Assembly: GCA_035438985.1 (NCBI GenBank)
Contig: DAORJK010000012.1
Location: 1 to 64,000, forward strand
Length of the DNA stretch: 64,000 nucleotides
Reading direction: 5' to 3'
Origin: UBA4408 sp002389785
GTDB lineage: Bacteria > Bacteroidota > Bacteroidia > UBA4408
The notes under the pieces were generated by a model, which made no database searches, had not been told where the DNA came from, and worked only from the letters and a program-made list of their open reading frames with translations. Shown here piece by piece: positions 16,281 to 25,365 of this stretch. The position numbers and the translations under genes were made by a program. Every line of letters starts with the position of its first letter. Within the stretch, counting starts at the first letter, position 1.

Positions 16281-18131
16281 TTAGCTCACGTGTTCTTCAA
16301 CTAAATCTTTTTCTACCTTCAAATTACCAATAATAAAATCCTGGCGTTCGGGTGTATTTTTTCCCATAAAATAGCTCAACATCTCTTCAATACTGGCATT
16401 TTTTCCAATTATGACCGGGTCGAGTCGAATATCTTTTCCAATAAAATTTTTAAACTCATCCGGTGAAATCTCACCCAAACCTTTAAATCGAGTTATTTCG
16501 GGTTTTGCACCTAATTTTTCGATGGCCTTTTTACGCTCATCTTCGCTGTAGCAATAAATTGTTTCTTTCTTGTTTCGTACTCTAAACAATGGGGTTTGTA
16601 AAATATAGAGGTGACCGTTTTTTACCAAATCAGGAAAAAATTGTAGAAAAAAAGTGATTAGTAGCAAACGAATGTGCATTCCGTCAACGTCAGCATCCGT
16701 TGCCAAAACAATGTTGTTGTAACGTAAATCATCCATTCCATCCTCAATGTTTAATGCGCTTTGTAGTAAATTAAATTCTTCGTTTTCGTAAACAATTTTT
16801 TTTGTGAGTCCGAAGCAATTTAATGGTTTACCTTTTAAGCTAAAAACCCCCTGAGTATTAACATCTCTCGATTTGGTGATACTTCCGCTTGCTGAATCAC
16901 CTTCGGTTATAAACAACGTAGTTTCTAACCTGCGTTCATCATCTGAATTGTAATGAACCCTGCAATCGCGTAATTTTCGGTTATGCAAACTGGCTTTCTT
17001 AGCGCGGTCACGAGCAATTTTTCGAATACCCGACAATTCTTTACGCTCCTTTTCACTCATCAAAATCTTTTGCAACAACAATTCAGCTGTTTCTTGATTT
17101 TTGTGTAAAAAATTATCGAGTTCGGTTTTAACAAAATCGCCAATAAAAGTTTTTACAGAAGTTCCTCCCGGTGCAATTTCTTGAGAACCTAATTTTGTTT
17201 TAGTTTGAGATTCAAAAACAGGCTCTTGAACCTTAACACTGATAGCAGCTACAATTGAGGTTCGCACATCTACCGCTTCAAAATCCTTTTTGTAAAATTC
17301 GCGGATCGTTTTTACCACTGCTTCCCGAAAAGCACCTTGATGTGTTCCACCTTGGGTTGTATGCTGGCCGTTTACAAATGAATAATACTCTTCACCATAA
17401 GCTGTTCCATGTGTAAAGGCAATTTCAATATCGTGGCCTTTCAAATGTATAATTGGGTATAAAATATTACCGCTTAAATTTTGTGATAACAAATCATGCA
17501 ATCCATTTTCGGAAAAGAACTTATTTCCATTGTAATTCAATGTTAGTCCGGTGTTGAGGTAGGCATAATTCCACAACATTTTTTCAACGTAATCATTCAA
17601 AAAATGATAGTTGCCAAAAATTTGTTCATCGGGCGTAAATGAAACCAGTGTGCCTTTTCGAAGGCTACTATCCTCAATCTTGCTTTCCCTAACTAACTCG
17701 CCACGAACAAATTCGGCTTCTTTGCTTTTTTCGTCACGAATGGATTGTATTTTGAAATTCGTTGAAAGCGCATTAACAGCTTTTGTTCCTACACCATTTA
17801 ATCCAACCGATTTCTTAAAAGCTTCCGAATCATATTTTGCACCGGTATTAATTTTTGAAACTACATCCACTAATTTTCCCAGTGGGATACCTCGCCCATA
17901 ATCGCGCACTTTAACAGTTCGGTCCTTAATATTGATGTCAATATTTTTACCATGTCCCATCACAAATTCATCAATGCAATTGTCGATGGTTTCTTTCAAT
18001 AAAATATAAATACCATCGTCCTGTGAGGAGCCATCACCCAGCTTTCCAATATACATTCCGGGACGCAATCGAATATGCTCTTTCCAATCGAGCGTGCGGA
18101 TACTGTCTTCGTTATATTTTGGTTCTGCCAT
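16281..18131 (-). CDS. parE: DNA topoisomerase IV subunit B
   Basis: 616-residue GHKL ATPase subunit of topoisomerase IV. The ATP site is visible as the ETIDNCIDEF helix (about 46-55), DYGRGIPLG and GLNGVGTKAVNALS. The Toprim domain holds TEGDSASG (about 405) and ATDADVDGMHIRLLL (about 475). Length is normal for the shorter ParE form without a large insert. It is the first gene of the parE-parC unit; a -7-like TAACTTTG lies about 80 bp upstream. Confidence 0.95.
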   Translation of the reverse strand: MAEPKYNEDSIRTLDWKEHIRLRPGMYIGKLGDGSSQDDGIYILLKETIDNCIDEFVMGHGKNIDINIKDRTVKVRDYGRGIPLGKLVDVVSKINTGAKYDSEAFKKSVGLNGVGTKAVNALSTNFKIQSIRDEKSKEAEFVRGELVRESKIEDSSLRKGTLVSFTPDEQIFGNYHFLNDYVEKMLWNYAYLNTGLTLNYNGNKFFSENGLHDLLSQNLSGNILYPIIHLKGHDIEIAFTHGTAYGEEYYSFVNGQHTTQGGTHQGAFREAVVKTIREFYKKDFEAVDVRTSIVAAISVKVQEPVFESQTKTKLGSQEIAPGGTSVKTFIGDFVKTELDNFLHKNQETAELLLQKILMSEKERKELSGIRKIARDRAKKASLHNRKLRDCRVHYNSDDERRLETTLFITEGDSASGSITKSRDVNTQGVFSLKGKPLNCFGLTKKIVYENEEFNLLQSALNIEDGMDDLRYNNIVLATDADVDGMHIRLLLITFFLQFFPDLVKNGHLYILQTPLFRVRNKKETIYCYSEDERKKAIEKLGAKPEITRFKGLGEISPDEFKNFIGKDIRLDPVIIGKNASIEEMLSYFMGKNTPERQDFIIGNLKVEKDLVEEHVS

Positions 18132-18202
18132 TTTAAAATATGTAATTAAAGTTTTGCGCTATTCCAATTCATAAAAAAAGCACTGGAAATGAGCTTTTAT
18201 AA

Positions 18203-18216
18203 AACTTTCAAAGTTA
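18203..18216 (-). promoter_or_regulatory. Candidate -7 element and palindrome upstream of parE
   Basis: Read leftward, TAACTTTG (18216-18209) fits TAnnTTTG. It overlaps a perfect 13-bp palindrome AACTTTCAAAGTT (18203-18215), which could be an operator. No -33 element at standard spacing. Confidence 0.35.
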
Positions 18217-18320
18217 AAATTTTGCCCGGTATTTTTTGAGGCAAAAGCAGACTTGTGTAAAACTAATTAACATGCTGTAAGTGTGGTTATTACACAGTTA
18301 ATTAGTGAATTTCTCAGGAT

Positions 18321-19379
18321 TTAATTTGTGATTTTACGTTGATTTAACGCTTTCTGATACTTTCGGGCATTGCGCATGTGCTGCTCATAGTTACTGGCAT
18401 AATTTGAATAACCCGAAAAATCCTCGCGGGCACAAAAATAAATAAAATTGTGCTTTTTATAATTCAACACCGCATCAATGCTTACCTTGCTTGGAAGGCA
18501 AATCGGACCGGGAGGTAATCCTAAATTCTTATAGGTATTATAGGGTGAATCAAGTGAAAAATATTTACCGGTAACACGTTTAATTGAAAAATCACCCACC
18601 GCCCAAATTAAAGTTGGATCTGCTTGTAAAGGCATTTTTACTCGTAAACGATTTAAATATACTCCTGCTATAATTGGCTTTTCAGCATCAATGAAACTCT
18701 CTTGTTGCACAATGGAAGCCAAAACCGATACTTCTACCTGAGTTAATCCTAGTTGATCAGCCTTCTTTTTTCGTTCGTTCGTCCAGAATTTTTTATACTC
18801 AACCGCCATTTTTTCAACGAATTTTTCGGCAGAAGTATTCCAATAAAACTCGTAGGTATTCGGAATAAATAAGCAAAGCGAGTTTTCACTTGTGAAGTTG
18901 TATTTTTTTAGAAAGGTTTCATCATTCAACAAGTTTAAAAGCACCTCCTCCTTAGCCTCTAATTGTTCATGAATTTTGGCGGCCAACTCCTTTTTTGTTC
19001 TAGCAAAAGTAAAAGTAACGCGCACCGGTTCTTGCTTTCCCGATCGCAACAAATCAATCAGTTGATTATTGTTTAAACCTGCTTTAATGAAGTATTTCCC
19101 GGCTTTAATTCTGCGTATATAATTTTTCCTTTCAGCAAGCCATTCAAAAGTACTTGTGTTATCTATCAAATTGGAAGAATACAACAGTGATTTTACAGTC
19201 TCAAAGTTGGCTCCGGTTGGAATATAAATATAGGTTGATTTTTTACCCCCTAAATTTACATTTGGCTTATAAATCACTGTGTACGCCAGATAGGAACTTA
19301 CTATCCCACCAATCAAAACTAGTATTGCACCTGCAATCAAGAGTTTTTTTAAACTAGATTTTTTCTTTTTTTTCGCCAC
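18321..19379 (-). CDS. mltG: Endolytic peptidoglycan transglycosylase MltG
   Basis: 352-residue YceG/MltG-type enzyme that cuts nascent glycan strands and sets their length. A Lys-rich cytoplasmic start (MAKKKKKSSLKKLL) precedes one membrane helix (about 12-35), then a LysM-like domain, then the catalytic domain with VLASIVQQESFIDAEKPIIAGVYLNRL split across about 215-245, where the Glu of SIVQQE is the expected catalytic residue, and LPLQADPT-like and NTYKNLGLPPGPICLP motifs. It follows the cytochrome gene by only 5 bp, so the two are co-transcribed. Confidence 0.93.
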   Translation of the reverse strand: MAKKKKKSSLKKLLIAGAILVLIGGIVSSYLAYTVIYKPNVNLGGKKSTYIYIPTGANFETVKSLLYSSNLIDNTSTFEWLAERKNYIRRIKAGKYFIKAGLNNNQLIDLLRSGKQEPVRVTFTFARTKKELAAKIHEQLEAKEEVLLNLLNDETFLKKYNFTSENSLCLFIPNTYEFYWNTSAEKFVEKMAVEYKKFWTNERKKKADQLGLTQVEVSVLASIVQQESFIDAEKPIIAGVYLNRLRVKMPLQADPTLIWAVGDFSIKRVTGKYFSLDSPYNTYKNLGLPPGPICLPSKVSIDAVLNYKKHNFIYFCAREDFSGYSNYASNYEQHMRNARKYQKALNQRKITN

Positions 19380-19384
19380 AAGTA

Positions 19385-21400
19385 TTATAGTTGTTTTACC
19401 AATTCCTTCGCCTTTTGATTGCTAGGATTTTTTTTGATAACTCGATTTAAAATTATTTTTGCTTCATTCAAACGCTTTGAATACAGCAGAACACCAGCTT
19501 TATTCAGCAAGGCAATTTCCAAATCAGGATCCATTTTTAAGGCTTTATCAAAATAAAGTTCTGCTTCGGTAATGTTGTTCTGCAACAAACAAGTATATCC
19601 ATAATTTGACAGCGCACTCGCAAATTTGGGATCGTTTTTTATTATACTAGAAAAAATTTGCTGAGCCTCTTTAATTTTCCCATTACTCACCAGTGCACTT
19701 CCCAATTTATTTTTAAACTCAAGATTTTGATCAGACAATTCAACCGCCCTCAAATAAAATGCTTCTGCTTCGCTAGTTTGGTTCAAATTTGAATACGATT
19801 CGCCAATTCGGTAAAGTGTCCACGCATTTTTATTATCCAATGACTTTTTAAAAATAGAATTTTGTCGTTTTAACAAGATGTCCTTCCCTATTCTATCAGC
19901 ATACTTCAACACCCCTGTATAATTTTTTTTACAAAACTGCAAGCGAACGTAAAGGTCAAAGTTCTTATTTAACGCAACATTGCTTTTGTCGTCGACGTAT
20001 TTTTCGGCCGAATCAAGTAACATCGGATTATTATCAAATTTCTCAAATTGATTGATGTAAGCTTCACAAATAATTTCTTTGGCAGGCTTGAGTTCGTTTA
20101 TAGCATATAATCCTAAAAATTGTTTTGTTGCTTGTATTTCCTTTTCAGGTAAAGGCTTACGTATGAAATGATCGGTGGTGGTAACATGTGGAATATCGAT
20201 GGTTGACGATTTAGGCATGTGGCATTTCACACAATTGTTCTTCACAAGTTTAGTGCGCTTTTCAAGTGACTCACTACAATCAATTGTGGATTTACTGGAA
20301 GCATGACAGTTTTTGCAAGCATTGTTGTAAACTTCTTTTCCGGTTTGGGTAACGCTAATGTGCGGATTATGACAGGTAACACAAGTAAGGGATTGCTTAT
20401 ATGGACGCAAAGATTGCTCATGATTGACCAGTTGGGTACTTTTTAAAAAGCATTGGCTCATTTTTAATCGATCAGCATGTGAAGCCATAATAAACTTATC
20501 TTCCTCACCTTTATACTTTGGAAGAAACACAGTCATAAAATCGCTTAGTTTTTTTCCGGGTTTAAAATCATAAAATGTTTTATCGTCTTTCAGCACAGCA
20601 TTGCCTTGTAAATGACAACGTTGACATACATCAAATTGTAAATCAACCGGCAATTTTCCAGGATTAACAATCGTGTAATCAATTGCTTTACTTGTATCAA
20701 CAAGGTTTCCGGCCATTTTTTCACGCACGTGAACACTACCCGGACCATGACATCTTTCACAATTAATTCCATTCGGTAAAGCAGCAAATTTATTTTCTGC
20801 ACCAACTTCAAATTCAGGATATGAATTATGGCAAGTCATGCATTCGAGTCCTATTAAGCGATTGAACCGCGTATTAAATCCATTTTCAAAACCAGGAGGC
20901 AAGTCCCATGTTCCTTTTTGTGTGTAGTAGGTCATGGGCATTTGACGTAAATAACCATTCGTGCTGAATAGGTGTGAATTGGTATGTTGACCTGATCCAA
21001 TAATGTATTCAACTTTTTCTACTCGCTTATAAATTGTATCCTTTCCTGCAAGTCTGAATTCCATAATTTTCATACTATCCTTATCCCAAAATGGATGGTA
21101 ATAAAAATCAGAAAATCGATCATATATTACAGTGTGCTTATCCATTTTTGCAGCACTTTTTTTCCGACTGGCAAATTCAAAGCTTTTACCCATTCCGGTT
21201 TTAATAAACGATTCATAAATTTCAACATGACATTTTTTACAGGTATTTATGCCAACATACTTAACTGAATCGTTGTGATTTAAATAAAGCGATTGAGGAG
21301 CTTTTTTTTCGGATGCTTGATTGCAAAAAACCGATGTAACTAAAATTACGGCTAAGCCAGTAAATAAAAGCAAATTCCGAATGTTGAACTTAATCGACAT
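19385..21400 (-). CDS. Seven-haem c-type cytochrome with C-terminal TPR domain
   Basis: 671-residue envelope cytochrome. Signal peptide with possible lipobox SVFC (Cys26). Seven CXXCH motifs are visible: CKKCH (54-58), CMTCH, CERCH, CQRCH, CVTCH, CKNCH and CVKCH, spread over about the first 420 residues in a cytochrome c554-like arrangement. Residues about 520-671 are tetratricopeptide repeats (TSEAEAFYLRAVELSDQ, ASALSNYGYTCLLQNNI, LEIALLNKAGVLLYS). The family is often annotated as a TPR multihaem protein; redox partner and substrate are unknown. It sits 5 bp upstream of mltG, an unexpected partner, and no quinone or respiratory gene is nearby. NrfA is excluded because there is no CXXCK haem site. 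Confidence 0.85.
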   Translation of the reverse strand: MSIKFNIRNLLLFTGLAVILVTSVFCNQASEKKAPQSLYLNHNDSVKYVGINTCKKCHVEIYESFIKTGMGKSFEFASRKKSAAKMDKHTVIYDRFSDFYYHPFWDKDSMKIMEFRLAGKDTIYKRVEKVEYIIGSGQHTNSHLFSTNGYLRQMPMTYYTQKGTWDLPPGFENGFNTRFNRLIGLECMTCHNSYPEFEVGAENKFAALPNGINCERCHGPGSVHVREKMAGNLVDTSKAIDYTIVNPGKLPVDLQFDVCQRCHLQGNAVLKDDKTFYDFKPGKKLSDFMTVFLPKYKGEEDKFIMASHADRLKMSQCFLKSTQLVNHEQSLRPYKQSLTCVTCHNPHISVTQTGKEVYNNACKNCHASSKSTIDCSESLEKRTKLVKNNCVKCHMPKSSTIDIPHVTTTDHFIRKPLPEKEIQATKQFLGLYAINELKPAKEIICEAYINQFEKFDNNPMLLDSAEKYVDDKSNVALNKNFDLYVRLQFCKKNYTGVLKYADRIGKDILLKRQNSIFKKSLDNKNAWTLYRIGESYSNLNQTSEAEAFYLRAVELSDQNLEFKNKLGSALVSNGKIKEAQQIFSSIIKNDPKFASALSNYGYTCLLQNNITEAELYFDKALKMDPDLEIALLNKAGVLLYSKRLNEAKIILNRVIKKNPSNQKAKELVKQL

Positions 21401-21532
21401 GTAGCAAATAATGGTTGGCAGTACTTCGTAATTAGGTGAAAGTTGGACTTGAACAAATAACGGAATAAATAGTAGAAAGTTGAGAGAAGTGGCTATTTTT
21501 ATTGTTAAATCGAAGCTTAATCCAGCAGTAAT

Positions 21533-22051
21533 TTAAACTAGTATACATTGATAAAAGTACTCATCTGTATAACCATTGGTAGTTAATACCCAATCCTTTT
21601 TAAATCCGCTTTTAATAAATCCGCCTTTTTCAAAAAGTTGAATACTGCTTGCATTTCCAACACCTACATTGCAATACACTTGGTGTAGCAATAGGGTTTG
21701 TTTACAATAATTTTTCATTATTTTCAAAGCATCCGATGCAATTCCTTTATTCCTGTTACTTGCTGCAGCTATGAGTATGCCAATACCTGCTCGTTTGTGC
21801 AATGGTTCATAATCGAACAAATCGATGCAACCGACAGGTGTATTATCGAGCAAACAAATCATAAATCGTATCTGTTTGGTTGTAAAAATATCAAGGTGAA
21901 CAGTTTCAAGGTAGGCCGACAAAACCATTTTCGAAAAAGGTACAAGCGTATTGCTTAGAAGCCATATTTCAGGGTCATTTTCCCATCGATAAAGTACCTC
22001 CAAATCTTCGGGTTCAATGGCTCGTAAATAACACTTCTCTCCTTTTAGCAT
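21533..22051 (-). CDS. GNAT family N-acetyltransferase (RimJ/RimL-like)
   Basis: 172-residue acetyl-CoA-dependent acetyltransferase. It begins in the RimJ/SpeG style (MLKGEKCYLRAIEPEDLEVLYRWEND). The central VGCIDLFDYEPLHKRAGIGILIA strand-turn and RNKGIASDALKIMKNYC form the acetyl-CoA pyrophosphate-binding region, followed by YCNVGVGNASSIQLFEKGGF near the C-terminus. Substrate unknown. It lies 4 bp after dapF, forming the third gene of a leftward operon with dapF and a hypothetical gene. In many relatives I recall, dapF, this GNAT and mltG stand together; here the cytochrome gene separates the last two. Confidence 0.88.
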   Translation of the reverse strand: MLKGEKCYLRAIEPEDLEVLYRWENDPEIWLLSNTLVPFSKMVLSAYLETVHLDIFTTKQIRFMICLLDNTPVGCIDLFDYEPLHKRAGIGILIAAASNRNKGIASDALKIMKNYCKQTLLLHQVYCNVGVGNASSIQLFEKGGFIKSGFKKDWVLTTNGYTDEYFYQCILV

Positions 22052-22055
22052 TTAC

Positions 22056-22838
22056 TTAAAAATAATAAAATCCTTTGTAAACAAATGCTGCAGGTCCATG
22101 TAACCAAATATTTGAAAAAGAATTATTCGCTAGAGAGGTAAAGCTTACTTTTAATTTCCCCCCCTTGGTTAACACTACAAATTGTTTTGCATTCCTTTTA
22201 ATGCCTTTTATACATGCTACCAAAGCAGCAGCGGTTACTCCTGTTCCACAACTCAAAGTTTCATCTTCCACACCACGTTCGTAGGTTCTGACTTTTAAAC
22301 CCGTTTTTGTTATTTCAACAAAATTTACATTGGTACCTAATTTTGCAAAACGATTATTGTAACGAATTTTTCTTCCTTCTTTCAATACATCTAATTTCTC
22401 AACATCTTCAACAAAACAAACATAATGTGGAGAGCCAGTATTTAAATAATAATTAGTTCCTATTTTTTCAACTTCGGTTACATCCTGCATTTTCAAGCTT
22501 ATTTGACTAGGGGTAAAAATAGCCTCATGTGCCCCGTCGCTTGCCATAAAATAAGTAACATGATCGATGATTCCTAAACTTTTTGCAAAGGCTGCAACGC
22601 AACGTCCACCATTTCCACACATAGACCCAGCTTTACCATCGGCATTAAAATATACCATCTTAAAATCAAAGCTTGGGTGCTTCTGCAACAAAATCAAACC
22701 GTCGGCACCAACACCAAAACGTCGGTCGCAAATACGGCGAATTAGAACTTCATTGCCAGCGGGAAAATTAAGATCTCGGTCATCAATCATCACAAAATCA
22801 TTGCCCGCACCATGGTATTTTTCAAACTCCAATTTCAT
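22056..22838 (-). CDS. dapF: Diaminopimelate epimerase
   Basis: 260-residue cofactor-independent racemase converting LL- to meso-diaminopimelate for peptidoglycan and lysine. The two catalytic cysteines are visible: Cys74 in SMCGNGGRC and Cys197 in LSCGTGVTAA. The family signature YHGAGNDFVMIDD starts at residue 8. Length is normal. It is flanked by 7 bp to the upstream hypothetical gene and 4 bp to the downstream GNAT gene, so all three are one transcript. Confidence 0.97.
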   Translation of the reverse strand: MKLEFEKYHGAGNDFVMIDDRDLNFPAGNEVLIRRICDRRFGVGADGLILLQKHPSFDFKMVYFNADGKAGSMCGNGGRCVAAFAKSLGIIDHVTYFMASDGAHEAIFTPSQISLKMQDVTEVEKIGTNYYLNTGSPHYVCFVEDVEKLDVLKEGRKIRYNNRFAKLGTNVNFVEITKTGLKVRTYERGVEDETLSCGTGVTAAALVACIKGIKRNAKQFVVLTKGGKLKVSFTSLANNSFSNIWLHGPAAFVYKGFYYF

Positions 22839-22845
22839 GTTTGTA

Positions 22846-23622
22846 TTATTGCTTGTTGAGCTGACTAATTACAACTTGATTCGCGATACGTTCGAAAGGC
22901 TTGAAATCAGAATAATAGTCTAATTTATAAAACTGATCTGCGCATTTTAAATATACTGTTTCATTAAAGTAATAAAGCTTGAGTGGCGCATCTGAATTAA
23001 TGCCAAACACAATCAATTTAGCGTGGCTTAGTTTATAACCCTTATAATTTATAGGTGATTTCCATAACTCAACAGGATACATGTATCGGGCTTCAACCAA
23101 TTTCGTGTTATCTCTAATTCCACTTATTACCTGTAAGGAAGAGTCGTTGCGTTGAACTTGTTTGGTTGATACAAAATCGAGGTTCACTAACTCAACATTT
23201 TTATTCGCCAGTAACTCATCCTTCTTTACAATAATTTCATCGTTCAGTGGAACCGATATAATTCCAGCTCCTTGAGTAGTATCCTGTGTTAAAGTATCTA
23301 ATATTGAAGACGTTTCCGGTTCAAGTTTCTGTGTTGAATCGGGCAAGCTTAACGCTTTCTTTTTTGATTCTTGCTGTTTATTTGACTCATTTTTTGAAAT
23401 TTTGTCAGTTGCTGAAACTTCGGCGATAAGGGTATCTTGAGCAGATTTTCGAGTGGATAATAATCCGTAAACTTTATTCACAATTTGCTCAATCATGTTT
23501 TCGGAAACTTCTTTATATCCGGGTGCTGCAGGACTTGCCCAATGCATAAATCCGGCACCGATTACAACACCAAGCGAAATTCCTAAAATAAAAAGAAGTG
23601 TTTTAGATTTTTTTTCGTTCAT
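22846..23622 (-). CDS. Single-pass membrane protein of unknown function
   Basis: 258-residue protein that I cannot assign to a family. One membrane helix (about 8-28, LLFILGISLGVVIGAGFMHW) is followed by a low-complexity Ser/Lys/Glu/Thr-rich linker (about 60-140) and a compact C-terminal domain from about 145 (VELVNLDFVSTKQVQR ... PLKLYYFNETVYLKCADQFYKLDYYSDF). It is the first gene of the dapF operon, so it may act at the envelope or in cell-wall growth, but this is only from context. A similar small protein before dapF is something I recall from related genomes. Confidence 0.75.
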   Translation of the reverse strand: MNEKKSKTLLFILGISLGVVIGAGFMHWASPAAPGYKEVSENMIEQIVNKVYGLLSTRKSAQDTLIAEVSATDKISKNESNKQQESKKKALSLPDSTQKLEPETSSILDTLTQDTTQGAGIISVPLNDEIIVKKDELLANKNVELVNLDFVSTKQVQRNDSSLQVISGIRDNTKLVEARYMYPVELWKSPINYKGYKLSHAKLIVFGINSDAPLKLYYFNETVYLKCADQFYKLDYYSDFKPFERIANQVVISQLNKQ

Positions 23623-23658
23623 GCTTTTGAGTAATTATCCCCCCCAAAAAAACTGACA

Positions 23659-23666
23659 CAAATGTA
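23659..23666 (-). promoter_or_regulatory. Candidate -7 element for dapF operon
   Basis: Read leftward, TACATTTG fits TAnnTTTG and lies 37 bp before the first ATG of the operon. No standard -33 TTG was found. Confidence 0.4.
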
Positions 23667-23811
23667 GTTATTTTTACTTAAAGAAGCTTAACATTAATTA
23701 ACACAGAAGCCACGTTGCAACTGCAATAAGCGAAAGCCTCATTCGTTATACTTGCACTAAATTTAAGAGGAATAATTTTTGATTTCAAATTCAACTATTA
23801 AACTTAAAAAA

Positions 23812-25293
23812 ATGAACTCAATGAAAAAAGTAGCTGGTATTTTATTGATTTCCGCAATTGGCGGAGTATTGGGAGTTGGTATTTACAAAGCAATTGAACC
23901 CGAAAAAAAATCCTTCATTAATGCAAACTCAACGCCTGTTCGAGTTGTGAATTCAGTGGGTGGATTACCAGATGGTTCTGTAAATTTTGTGCAAGCTGCC
24001 GAATTAACTGTACATGCAGTTGTAAATATTAAGACTGAGTTTCAACAAGAATCATTCAACTCAAATTTCTTTTTTAATGATCCTTTTCACAATTTCTTGT
24101 TTGGTGACAGGGGGCGTGGAATGTATCCTCCTCAAACCCAAATGGCTAGTGGTTCAGGAGTAATCATCTCTGAAAATGGTTACATTGCTACCAACAATCA
24201 CGTTGTTGATCGTGCCGATAAAATAGAAGTAACACTCAACGATAAACGAACTTATACAGCTGAAGTAGTTGGAAAAGATCCTACCACCGACTTAGCACTT
24301 TTAAAAATAAATGAAAAAGATTTACCCTTTATTACTTACGGAAATTCGGATGATGTTAAAATTGGTGAATGGGTGCTAGCTGTTGGAAATCCTTTTAATT
24401 TAACAAGTACTGTAACCGCGGGTATTATTAGTGCGAAAGGTCGAAACATTAATATATTGGAAAACGACCCTTCAAAAGGAATTTATCCTATCGAAAGTTT
24501 TATTCAAACAGATGCTGCGGTGAATCCCGGAAACAGCGGCGGAGCCCTTGTTAACACAAACGGACAATTAATAGGTATCAATGCCGCTATAGCTTCCAAC
24601 ACCGGTTCATATGCCGGATATTCATTTGCTATACCTGTTAACATTGTAAAAAAAGTAATGAACGATTTGCTCGAATTTGGGACTGTGCAACGTGCCTTTA
24701 TTGGAGTAAGTATACGCGATTTAGATTCAAAATTAGCGGAAGAAAAAAACATTAAAGTTTACAAAAAGGGAGTTTATGTAGCTGGGCTCACCGACAATGG
24801 AGCTGCTGAAAAGGCGGGCATTAAGGAAGGCGATATAATTATTAAAATTGGAAAATCGGAGGTAAATACATCAGCCGAATTGCAAGAACAAGTTAGCAAT
24901 TACCGACCCGGAGATAAAATTTCGGTAAGTTATTTACGTGATGGAAATGAGCAAATTACCGATATCGTATTGAAGAACAAAAACGGAGGAACTGAAGTAA
25001 CCAAAGAAGAAAAAGTAGAAACACTTTCCTTATTAGGCGCTACTTTTGAAACTATTACACCCGAAGAAAAAAAGAAACTTCATATCGCTAACGGTTTAAA
25101 AATTAAAAAGCTCGAAAGCGGAAAATTATTTAATTCCGGTATCAAAGAAAACTTCATCATAGTAAACATCGATAAAAAACCGGTTGATTCACTCAGCGAT
25201 TTGGCAGGTATTTTAGAAAACAAAAAAGGCGGGGTATTAATTGAAGGAATTTATCCCAATGGCATGAGAGCCTATTATGGATTTGGATTATAA
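23812..25293 (+). CDS. HtrA/Deg family periplasmic serine protease
   Basis: About 494-residue trypsin-like protease with two PDZ domains that removes misfolded envelope proteins. Numbering from ATG 23812 (the upstream TTG at 23779 is less likely), a signal-anchor is at 4-30. The catalytic triad is His130 (ATNNHVV), Asp160 (TTDLALL) and Ser242 (NPGNSGGAL). PDZ1 spans about 275-375 (FIGVSIRDLDSKLAEE, GAAEKAGIKEGDIIIKI) and PDZ2 about 390-490 (LLGATFETITPEEKKK). It is monocistronic, closed by a terminator, and divergent from the dapF operon. Confidence 0.95.
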   Translation: MNSMKKVAGILLISAIGGVLGVGIYKAIEPEKKSFINANSTPVRVVNSVGGLPDGSVNFVQAAELTVHAVVNIKTEFQQESFNSNFFFNDPFHNFLFGDRGRGMYPPQTQMASGSGVIISENGYIATNNHVVDRADKIEVTLNDKRTYTAEVVGKDPTTDLALLKINEKDLPFITYGNSDDVKIGEWVLAVGNPFNLTSTVTAGIISAKGRNINILENDPSKGIYPIESFIQTDAAVNPGNSGGALVNTNGQLIGINAAIASNTGSYAGYSFAIPVNIVKKVMNDLLEFGTVQRAFIGVSIRDLDSKLAEEKNIKVYKKGVYVAGLTDNGAAEKAGIKEGDIIIKIGKSEVNTSAELQEQVSNYRPGDKISVSYLRDGNEQITDIVLKNKNGGTEVTKEEKVETLSLLGATFETITPEEKKKLHIANGLKIKKLESGKLFNSGIKENFIIVNIDKKPVDSLSDLAGILENKKGGVLIEGIYPNGMRAYYGFGL

Positions 25294-25314
25294 GGTTTTC
25301 ACTTTCTAAATTAC

Positions 25315-25350
25315 AATAGCCCGGACATTATCTCCGGGCTATTTTGTTTT
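25315..25350 (+). terminator. Rho-independent terminator between htrA and recQ
   Basis: AATAGCCCGGA pairs with TCCGGGCTATT over 11 bp with a 7-base loop, followed by TTGTTTT. It ends 16 bp before the recQ ATG. Confidence 0.8.
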
Positions 25351-25365
25351 GTATATTCGTCGCAA

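Noticed and set aside
19385..21400. Nitrite reductase NrfA
   Set aside because: No CXXCK active-site haem; all seven motifs are CXXCH and a TPR domain follows.
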